A DNA stretch of 5,220 bases. Origin: Deltaproteobacteria bacterium (lineage in GTDB: Bacteria > Desulfobacterota > Desulfobacteria > Desulfobacterales > JAABPS01). The notes beneath the pieces are model-generated. The model had not been told where the DNA came from. It worked only from the letters and a program-made list of their open reading frames with translations, and made no database searches. This document shows positions 1 through 5,220 of this stretch, in pieces. The position numbers and the translations under genes are program-made. Every line of letters starts with the position of its first letter. Within the stretch, counting starts at the first letter, position 1. Location: contig JAFDFT010000208.1 in assembly GCA_019309685.1 (NCBI GenBank), positions 1 to 5,220 of the forward strand, read 5' to 3'.

Positions 1-1
1 T

Positions 2-1249
2 ATTGATGACAAGATAATCAACAGGGCACAAGAACTCGGCACGGACCCTAAAGCCTTGGCTGATAAGTATATTAATGAGTTTTATGAAGACATGGACGCG
101 CTCAATGCTGAACGTGCTACAATTGAACCCAGGGCCACGGATCATATAAAACAAATAATAGCAAGCATAGAAAAGCTGGTTGACAATAATTTTGCGTATC
201 AAATTAATGGAGATGTGTATTATTCTGTTGAATCATTTAAAGACTATGGCAAACTTTCAGGGCGAAAGCTTGAAGATATGGAAGCTGGTGCAAGGATCGA
301 TATAGATGAAAGAAAGAAAAACCCTTTTGATTTTTCATTATGGAAATCAGCAAAACAGGGTGAGCCCAGTTGGGAAAGCCCATGGGGTCAGGGTAGACCC
401 GGCTGGCATATTGAATGCTCAGCCATGAGCACAAAATATCTTGGAATTACATTTGATATCCATGGCGGCGGAAAAGATCTCATTTTCCCTCATCATGAAA
501 ATGAAATCGCCCAATCTGAAGCATTATCCGGCGATCCTCTCACCAAATATTGGATCCATCATGGTTTCGTAAATATCAACCACGAAAAAATGTCAAAATC
601 GCTGAATAATATTCTGTTGGTAAAGGACGTGTTAAAAAAATATCACACAGACGTAATCCGATATTTCCTGCTTACCAGTCATTATAGAAGTCCTATAGAT
701 TATACTGAAAAAGCATTAGTAGAAGCACGTAGTAGCATTGACAGATTTTATAAGCTTCTCGAACGTATTTCAAAAAGTGAAATCCAGCTGCCAAGCGGAG
801 AGAATAACAACATTTCATTGAATAACTCAGAAGAGTATTGGAATCGATTTTGTGAAGCTATGGATGATGATTTCAATACAGCAGTTGCGATCGCCACTTT
901 ACATGACGCGGTTCGAGATGTGAATCGTTCATTGGATAAAACAAGTAAAACTTTTAAGGATAACGAAAAATATGAAATCGAATTTGTTTTATCTCAAATT
1001 TATAAAATGCGGGATGTTCTTGGAGTATTGCTTGAATCACCTGAAAACTACTTTGAAAGTATCAAAACACATAAAACCAGTCTAGAAAACTTAAATGCTA
1101 AAGAAATTGAGGAACTGATCAAAGAAAGATCAGCCGCTAGACAAGCGAGAGACTGGGGAAAAGCAGATAAAATAAGGAAAAAACTTGAAGAAATGAAAGT
1201 TGTTCTTGAAGATAGTAAAGAAGAAACTATCTGGCGAATAGAAAATTAA
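2..1249 (+). CDS. cysS: Cysteinyl-tRNA synthetase, 5'-truncated by the window edge
   Basis: Class I aminoacyl-tRNA synthetase that charges tRNA-Cys with cysteine in the cytoplasm. The frame is open from base 2, and the residues before the TTG at 56 (IDDKIINRAQELG) already match the family's conserved TDIDDKII region, so the gene runs in from the left and 56 is not its start. Visible are 415 residues; compared with the 461-residue E. coli enzyme about 70-80 N-terminal residues are missing, including the HIGH ATP-binding motif and the first zinc-binding Cys. Seen here: GWHIECSAMS with zinc ligand Cys at 416-418; FPHHENEIAQSE with zinc ligands His at 491-493 and Glu at 503-505; the KMSKS loop at 587-601; the C-terminal tRNA-binding helical domain; and an ending LEDSKEETIWR like the family's usual LEDTPxGTxWR. 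Stop is TAA. It lies 62 bp before uvrB on the same strand and could be cotranscribed with it. No frameshift or missing visible catalytic residue. Confidence 0.97.
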   Translation: MDDKIINRAQELGTDPKALADKYINEFYEDMDALNAERATIEPRATDHIKQIIASIEKLVDNNFAYQINGDVYYSVESFKDYGKLSGRKLEDMEAGARIDIDERKKNPFDFSLWKSAKQGEPSWESPWGQGRPGWHIECSAMSTKYLGITFDIHGGGKDLIFPHHENEIAQSEALSGDPLTKYWIHHGFVNINHEKMSKSLNNILLVKDVLKKYHTDVIRYFLLTSHYRSPIDYTEKALVEARSSIDRFYKLLERISKSEIQLPSGENNNISLNNSEEYWNRFCEAMDDDFNTAVAIATLHDAVRDVNRSLDKTSKTFKDNEKYEIEFVLSQIYKMRDVLGVLLESPENYFESIKTHKTSLENLNAKEIEELIKERSAARQARDWGKADKIRKKLEEMKVVLEDSKEETIWRIEN

Positions 1250-1311
1250 ATTAATCAGTCGTGAACGTATAACCTCTTTGCTTACTTTTTTTAAACACCA
1301 ATCAATATCCA
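1250..1311 (+). other. cysS-uvrB spacer, no clear regulatory site
   Basis: This 62-bp gap has no hairpin able to act as a terminator: the run of seven T at 1286-1292 has no GC-rich stem before it. It has no purine-rich Shine-Dalgarno sequence before the uvrB ATG. A TATAAC at 1268-1273 resembles a -10 box in 5 of 6 positions, but no TTGACA-like box sits 16-18 bp upstream, so I do not call a promoter. I also see no SOS box of the GAAC-N4-GTTC or CTGT-N8-ACAG type. Read-through transcription from cysS into uvrB is therefore possible but not shown. Confidence 0.5.
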
Positions 1312-3300
1312 ATGCCTTCCTTTAAATTAGTTTCAGATTTTTCACCAAAAGGAGACCAGCCGAATGCCATCAAACAGCTCAGTGACGGTATCATATCCGG
1401 CATAAAATCCCAGGTATTGCTAGGCGTAACAGGATCTGGCAAAACGTTTACAATGGCCAATGTGATCGCCATTGCTAACAAACCAACTCTTGTATTGGCC
1501 CCAAACAAAACGCTTGCCGCACAGTTATACAGCGAGTTTAAATCCTTATTCCCAAGTAATGCTGTAGAATTTTTTGTGAGTTATTACGATTATTATCAGC
1601 CAGAGGCATACATCCCTTCAAGCGATACTTATATTGAAAAAGATTCTTCCATTAATGATATGATCGATAAGATGAGACATTCTGCAACCCGATCAGTCCT
1701 TTCACGAAATGATGTTATTATTGTTGCCAGTGTTTCATGTATTTTTGGGCTTGGCGCACCTGAGGACTATCTGGAGATGCGTCTTAAGCTTAATGAGGGC
1801 ATGGAGTTAAACAGGGATAACTTACTCTCAGACCTTGTTGCCATGCAGTATGAACGTAACGACATGGATTTTCATAGAGGAAAATTCAGAGTAAGGGGAG
1901 ACAGAGTTGAGCTGTTTCCTTCATATGAAGAAGAAAAAGCCGTTCGAATTGAATTCTTCGGAGATCACTTAGAAAGTATTTCGGAATTTGATCCACTAAG
2001 AGGCACCACCATTAACAGAATCAAAGGATTGACTATCTTTCCGGCAAGCCATTATGTTACTCAAAAGCAAACACTTAAACGAGCATTAAGATCCATTGAA
2101 GCGGAGTTAAAAGAAACGATAACAAAATTCAAGAAAGAAAACAGTTTTATTGAAGATCAACGAATCACCGAAAGAACACATTTAGACATGGAGATGATAC
2201 GAGAATTGGGCTACTGCAATGGAATTGAAAATTATTCGAGGCATCTTACAGGAAGGAACCCGGGTGAACCACCGCCAACCCTTATTGATTACTTTCCGGA
2301 TGATTTCATTATGATGATTGACGAAAGCCATATTTCTGTACCACAGCTCCATGGAATGTACAAAGGAGATAGATCCCGCAAGCAGACGCTGGTTAAATAT
2401 GGGTTTCGGCTGCCATCTGCTCTGGACAATCGACCACTTAAATTTGATGAAACCAAATCCAAGATGAATCAGGTCATATACGTATCAGCAACGCCTGCTG
2501 ATTATGAATTAAATGAAGGCGAAGAGTCAATCGCAGAGCAAATAGTAAGACCAACCGGACTCATTGATCCTGGAATCGTCATCCGAGAAGCAAAAAATCA
2601 GGTAGATGATTTATTTGATGAAATTATAAAACGCCAGCAACTCAATGAAAGGGTTCTTGTCACCACATTGACAAAGCGAATGGCCGAAGACCTCACGGAT
2701 TACTATGTAGACCTGGGCATTAAGGTTCGGTATCTTCATTCAGACATAACAACGATTGAGCGAATGGAAATTATCAGGGATTTAAGAAAAGGGATTTTTG
2801 ATGTTTTGGTAGGCATCAATCTTTTACGCGAAGGACTTGATTTGCCGGAAGTCTCTCTTGTGGCGATTCTAGACGCGGATAAAGAAGGTTTTCTTAGATC
2901 TGAAAGGTCACTTATTCAAACTTTTGGACGTGCTGCAAGAAACGTGAATGGAATGGTAATCATGTATGCGGATGTCAATACAGCATCAATGATAAAAGCT
3001 TGTGATGAAACAAGCCGACGAAAACAAATTCAGGAGTCATATAATAAGAAAAATAATATTACACCATCCACTATTCGAAAGGAAATAGTATCAACATTTG
3101 AATTTGTATATGAAAACAACTATGAAAAAGTTGACCATTTATATGAGTCGTTATCTGAGTACACATCTGCAAAAGATTTTGATGAAATCATTGGCACACT
3201 CGAAAAAGAAATGTCAATGGCTGCTAAGGAACTCGAATTTGAAAGGGCCGCTAACCTTCGCGATCAAATTAAGGAATTAAAGAAGATAAATCTATATTAA
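1312..3300 (+). CDS. uvrB: UvrABC nucleotide excision repair protein UvrB
   Basis: Damage-verifying helicase-like subunit of nucleotide excision repair. It is loaded by UvrA, inserts a beta-hairpin between the strands at the lesion, and recruits UvrC. At 662 aa it has the usual family length (B. subtilis about 661, E. coli 673). Domains in order: Walker A GVTGSGKT at 38-45; tyrosine-rich hairpin YYDYYQPEAY at 91-100; UvrA-contact domain with RGKFRVRGD at 189-197; GYCNGIENYSRH at 300-311; Walker B box DESH at 337-340; YVSATP at 390-395; GINLLREGLDLPE at 501-513; QTFGRAARN at 536-544 with the motif VI arginines; and a C-terminal UVR coiled-coil at about 627-658 (EFERAANLRDQI), the part that binds the matching UVR motif of UvrC. 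The ATG at 1312 is the first possible start after an in-frame TAA at 1270-1272, and MPSFKLVSDFSPKGDQP matches the family N-terminus. No Shine-Dalgarno sequence precedes it. The gene is intact. Confidence 0.99.
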   Translation: MPSFKLVSDFSPKGDQPNAIKQLSDGIISGIKSQVLLGVTGSGKTFTMANVIAIANKPTLVLAPNKTLAAQLYSEFKSLFPSNAVEFFVSYYDYYQPEAYIPSSDTYIEKDSSINDMIDKMRHSATRSVLSRNDVIIVASVSCIFGLGAPEDYLEMRLKLNEGMELNRDNLLSDLVAMQYERNDMDFHRGKFRVRGDRVELFPSYEEEKAVRIEFFGDHLESISEFDPLRGTTINRIKGLTIFPASHYVTQKQTLKRALRSIEAELKETITKFKKENSFIEDQRITERTHLDMEMIRELGYCNGIENYSRHLTGRNPGEPPPTLIDYFPDDFIMMIDESHISVPQLHGMYKGDRSRKQTLVKYGFRLPSALDNRPLKFDETKSKMNQVIYVSATPADYELNEGEESIAEQIVRPTGLIDPGIVIREAKNQVDDLFDEIIKRQQLNERVLVTTLTKRMAEDLTDYYVDLGIKVRYLHSDITTIERMEIIRDLRKGIFDVLVGINLLREGLDLPEVSLVAILDADKEGFLRSERSLIQTFGRAARNVNGMVIMYADVNTASMIKACDETSRRKQIQESYNKKNNITPSTIRKEIVSTFEFVYENNYEKVDHLYESLSEYTSAKDFDEIIGTLEKEMSMAAKELEFERAANLRDQIKELKKINLY

Positions 3301-3302
3301 CA

Positions 3303-3322
3303 GTGAGTTATAAACTACTCAC
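3303..3322. other. Small inverted repeat just after the uvrB stop
   Basis: GTGAGT at 3303-3308 and ACTCAC at 3317-3322 are perfect 6-bp complements around an 8-nt loop, starting 3 nt after the uvrB stop codon. The stem is short and no T-run follows it, so it does not qualify as an intrinsic terminator. It might slow 3' exonucleases on the uvrB transcript or be chance. It is separate from the larger inverted repeat downstream. Confidence 0.3.
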
Positions 3323-3389
3323 CAAACAACTAATCCTAAAATACACGTAACAAGAAAATAGTAACGAGTAAATAGTTAATACTTACTTG

Positions 3390-3405
3390 CTCCATTGCTA
3401 TGGAG
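3390..3405. other. Hairpin 1 inside the inverted repeat
   Basis: CTCCAT (3390-3395) and ATGGAG (3400-3405) form a perfect 6-bp stem with the 4-nt loop TGCT. It lies in the interior of the larger heptad inverted repeat, 4 nt before a second hairpin of the same stem and loop size. No T-run follows, so it is not a terminator. Confidence 0.45.
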
Positions 3406-3409
3406 ACAA

Positions 3410-3425
3410 CCTGTATTGGTACAGG
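3410..3425. other. Hairpin 2 inside the inverted repeat
   Basis: CCTGTA (3410-3415) and TACAGG (3420-3425) form a perfect 6-bp stem with the 4-nt loop TTGG. The ACAGG of the 3' side is also complementary to a second CCTGT at 3428-3432, so a competing but tighter pairing exists. The sequence contains CTGT-N6-ACAG, which resembles a proteobacterial LexA box but has a 6-bp rather than 8-bp spacer. Confidence 0.45.
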
Positions 3426-3478
3426 ACCCTGTTCATTTGTCACTCGTCACTATTTACTTGTGACATGTTAAGAAACCC

Positions 3479-3503
3479 TATTCGTACTAAAGAATAACGA
3501 ATA
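3479..3503. promoter_or_regulatory. Inverted repeat over the uvrC translation start region
   Basis: TATTCGT (3479-3485) and ACGAATA (3497-3503) are perfect 7-bp complements with an 11-nt loop. The right arm ends on the A of the uvrC start codon, and the loop holds AAAG, the nearest thing to a ribosome binding sequence. If formed in the mRNA it could limit access to the start, but the stem is AT-rich and weak. It could equally be a DNA operator half-site pair or chance. Confidence 0.25.
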
Positions 3504-5220
3504 TGTCTGAACATCTAAAAAATAAACTAAAAAACGCCTCTTCAGAGCCTGGTGTTTATTTGTTTAAAGATAAACAAAATAACATCTTGTATATTGGAAA
3601 AGCCCGAAATTTAAAAAAACGTCTCGCATCTTATTTTAAAACCTCAAGTTTAAAAGGCATGGGTACAAAAACAGGGGTTCTCATAAATAAAATTGCTGAA
3701 TTTGATACCATCATTACCAAAACTGAAAAAGAAGCTCTTATCCTGGAATCAACCCTCATTAAAAAACATAAACCAATATATAATATTTATTTGCGTGATG
3801 ACAAACAGTATCCTTCCCTTAAACTCGATATTCAAAACATCTATCCCCATCTTAGTGTGGTCAGGAAATTAAAAAAAGATGGAGCGATATATTTTGGCCC
3901 ATATACCTCTTCAAATGGCGTGAATCAGACACTCAAAATAATCAATAAAACGTTTAAGCTGAGAAAATGTAAAACAAAAGAATTAAAAAGACGATCAAGG
4001 CCATGTATCAATTTTCAAATAGGTGTTTGCCTTGGCCCATGTTGTAATGCAGTAGATATAAACGCGTATAATGAAATCGTTGCTGAAGTCATTCTTTTTT
4101 TAAAAGGGAGAACTCCTGAGCTGATTTACAGTATAAAAGAACACATGTATTCAGCATCGGACAGGCAAGAGTATGAATTAGCGTCTGTATTAAGGGATAA
4201 AATTATTGCGATTGAAAAAACCTTGGAAAAGCAGATCGCTGTCACAAGTGATCTAAATGATAGGGATGTTATCGCAATAGCACAGTTATCTGTTTTATCC
4301 GTTATTACATTGCTCGTGGTTCGGGGAGGGTATCTTTTGGGAACGAGGCATTTTGTATTTGAGCAGACCATATCCGCAAAACCGGATTTGATCAGAGAAT
4401 TTTTAAATCAATACTACGAAAAGAACACTTTTATTCCAAAAGAAATTCTTATCTCAATGCCCATCCAGGATGCTGGATTAATCGAAGAAGGGATTCTTTC
4501 AAAAAAAGATAAAAAAACCAAAATCATATATCCGCAACGAGGGGAAAAGGCAAAACTTGTTCTTATGGCTGAGGCGAATGCAGAAAATCGATTAAAGGAA
4601 CAATTAGCTTCTGAAAAAAACCGAGTGGATATTCTAAATCGCCTCCAAAATAAAATGAATCTGAAAAAGCTGCCTGTCCGTATTGAATGTTTTGACAACT
4701 CAAATATTTCAGGTTCAGATCCAGTCGCAGGCATGGTCGTTTTTGAAAAAGGAAAGCCCTTAAAAAAACAATACAGAAAATTCAAAATAAAAACAGTTAA
4801 GTATCAGGATGACTATGCGTATATGGAAGAAGTTTTAAAAAGACGGTATGTCAAAGAAAAAGTGTCAGAACCGTATCCTGATTTACTTCTAATTGATGGG
4901 GGAAAAGGGCAACTAAATATCGGCATAAAAATACTTAAGGAATTAAAACTTTACGATAAAATTAGTATCGCTGGTATTGCAAAAAAAGATGATCAAAAAG
5001 GAGAAAAAGAAGATAAGATCTTTATCCCCGAAAGACTTAATCCTGTTAATTTTGGAAGGGAAGGGGACCTGATTTTATTCCTACAAAGAATTAGAAATGA
5101 GGCACATCGCTTTGCTTTGGCTTATCATCGAAAAAAAAGATCTAGCACTGTATTGCGGTCGATATTTGACAGTATCCCCGGTATTGGCGAAAAAAGGAAG
5201 AAACTTCTTTTAAAGCATTT
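3503..5220 (+). CDS. uvrC: UvrABC excision nuclease subunit UvrC, 3'-truncated by the window edge
   Basis: Dual-incision nuclease of nucleotide excision repair, recruited by damage-bound UvrB. The frame stays open for 572 codons to the right edge; against the 610-residue E. coli protein roughly 40 C-terminal residues are missing. Domains: GIY-YIG nuclease (3' cut) with GVY at 17-19, YIGKA at 30-34, Arg40 and probable metal-binding Glu82; a cysteine cluster C156-X11-C168-X7-C176-X3-C180, spaced like the E. coli [4Fe-4S] ligands, with an extra Cys181; UVR motif at about 206-240 (YELASVLRDKI) for UvrB binding; RNase H-like nuclease (5' cut) with FDNSN (Asp398), DDY (436-438), IDGGKGQL (Asp465) and NEAHRFA (His535), giving the Asp-Asp-His triad; and the first helix-hairpin-helix, PGIGEKRKKLLL at 559-570. 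The second hairpin lies beyond the window. ATG at 3503 is the first possible start after an in-frame TAA at 3488-3490. No clear Shine-Dalgarno sequence. The 202-bp gap after uvrB may hold its own promoter, but I cannot identify one. Confidence 0.98.
   Translation, partial: MSEHLKNKLKNASSEPGVYLFKDKQNNILYIGKARNLKKRLASYFKTSSLKGMGTKTGVLINKIAEFDTIITKTEKEALILESTLIKKHKPIYNIYLRDDKQYPSLKLDIQNIYPHLSVVRKLKKDGAIYFGPYTSSNGVNQTLKIINKTFKLRKCKTKELKRRSRPCINFQIGVCLGPCCNAVDINAYNEIVAEVILFLKGRTPELIYSIKEHMYSASDRQEYELASVLRDKIIAIEKTLEKQIAVTSDLNDRDVIAIAQLSVLSVITLLVVRGGYLLGTRHFVFEQTISAKPDLIREFLNQYYEKNTFIPKEILISMPIQDAGLIEEGILSKKDKKTKIIYPQRGEKAKLVLMAEANAENRLKEQLASEKNRVDILNRLQNKMNLKKLPVRIECFDNSNISGSDPVAGMVVFEKGKPLKKQYRKFKIKTVKYQDDYAYMEEVLKRRYVKEKVSEPYPDLLLIDGGKGQLNIGIKILKELKLYDKISIAGIAKKDDQKGEKEDKIFIPERLNPVNFGREGDLILFLQRIRNEAHRFALAYHRKKRSSTVLRSIFDSIPGIGEKRKKLLLKH

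Larger units (their letters stand above)
3343..3468. repeat. Imperfect inverted repeat built from 7-nt units
   Basis: The left arm (3343-3371) and the reverse complement of the right arm (3440-3468) match at 24 of 29 positions and enclose 68 nt. Each arm reads as degenerate heptads. Left arm, + strand from 3347: GTAACAA, GAAAATA, GTAACGA, GTAAATA, GTTAATA. Right arm, - strand from 3464 leftwards: GTCACAA, GTAAATA, GTGACGA, GTGACAA. The arms pair in the same heptad register. The interior carries two small perfect hairpins. A 4-bp CCTA occurs on both sides (3335-3338 and 3477-3480), which could be a target duplication but is short enough to be chance. There is no coding potential. The layout suggests a small non-autonomous element (MITE- or REP-like) or a transcribed multi-branched RNA. 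From memory, heptad arrays of this GTGACGA/GTGACAA type flank some four-helix-bundle (S23, TIGR02436) genes in other bacteria; I cannot verify the link here. Confidence 0.6.

Noticed and set aside
56..58. TTG at 56 as the start of cysS
   Set aside because: The conserved CysRS sequence continues upstream in the same frame to the window edge, so the gene is simply cut off.
237..434. Small - strand frames at 237-434, 1130-1312, 1302-1508 and 4126-4371, and the + strand frame 3098-3280
   Set aside because: All lie wholly or almost wholly within cysS, uvrB or uvrC in other frames and encode low-complexity or unrecognisable peptides, as expected for shadows of real genes.
1210..1232. 7-bp inverted repeat AGATAGT/ACTATCT near the end of cysS
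   Set aside because: It lies in coding sequence for the conserved C-terminal tail, is AT-rich with a 9-nt loop, and is not followed by a T-run, so it is not a terminator.
1286..1292. T-run after cysS as an intrinsic terminator
   Set aside because: No GC-rich stem-loop precedes the seven T residues.
3411..3424. CTGT-N6-ACAG as a LexA (SOS) box upstream of uvrC
   Set aside because: The E. coli-type box needs an 8-bp spacer and an AT-rich centre; here the spacer is 6, and the sequence is better explained as a perfect hairpin inside the repeat element.
3343..3468. CRISPR array
   Set aside because: The repeat units are 7 nt, degenerate and adjacent, with arms in inverted orientation and no regular spacers; no cas genes are present.
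3458..3490. Sigma-70-like promoter for uvrC (TTGTGA at 3458 with TATTCG at 3479 or TACTAA at 3485)
   Set aside because: Spacings would be 15 or 21 bp and both boxes are poor matches, with the -35 candidate lying inside the heptad repeat arm.
4414..4785. 123-codon open frame on the - strand inside uvrC
   Set aside because: It is antisense to the UvrC linker and the start of the RNase H-like domain, resembles no family I know, and its Phe/Ser-rich content mirrors the Lys/Glu-rich sense strand.

Overview
The window is AT-rich (one line counted by hand, 61-120, is 23/60 G+C) and densely coding on the + strand. It holds three housekeeping genes in one direction: the 3' part of cysS (cysteinyl-tRNA synthetase), a complete uvrB, and uvrC cut by the right edge. 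The UvrC protein has a run of features (GIY-YIG segment, INKTFKLRKC, GPCC) that I associate from memory with Desulfobacterota (former Deltaproteobacteria), probably a low-GC member of Desulfobacterales. This is inference from protein flavour, not a search result; there is no rRNA or other phylogenetic marker here.

Layout: 2-1249 cysS, missing its N-terminus with the HIGH motif; 1250-1311 a 62-bp spacer with no convincing regulatory site; 1312-3300 uvrB, full length and intact in every helicase motif; 3301-3502 a 202-bp spacer, the only non-housekeeping sequence in the window; 3503 to the right edge uvrC, open for 572 codons and lacking only its last few dozen residues.

UvrB and UvrC act in one pathway. 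UvrB is loaded on damaged DNA by UvrA and verifies the lesion. UvrC then binds UvrB and cuts on both sides of it, using its N-terminal GIY-YIG nuclease for the 3' cut and its C-terminal RNase H-like nuclease for the 5' cut. All catalytic and metal-binding residues expected in the visible parts are present. cysS is not functionally related and is probably only an operon neighbour.

The most unusual part is the uvrB-uvrC spacer. It contains a 126-bp imperfect inverted repeat whose two arms are built from degenerate 7-nt units (consensus about GTRACRA/GTAAATA) in opposite orientation, enclosing two small perfect hairpins of identical geometry. It looks like a small non-coding mobile or structured element lying between two otherwise operon-like genes. 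I see no new multi-gene system in this window.
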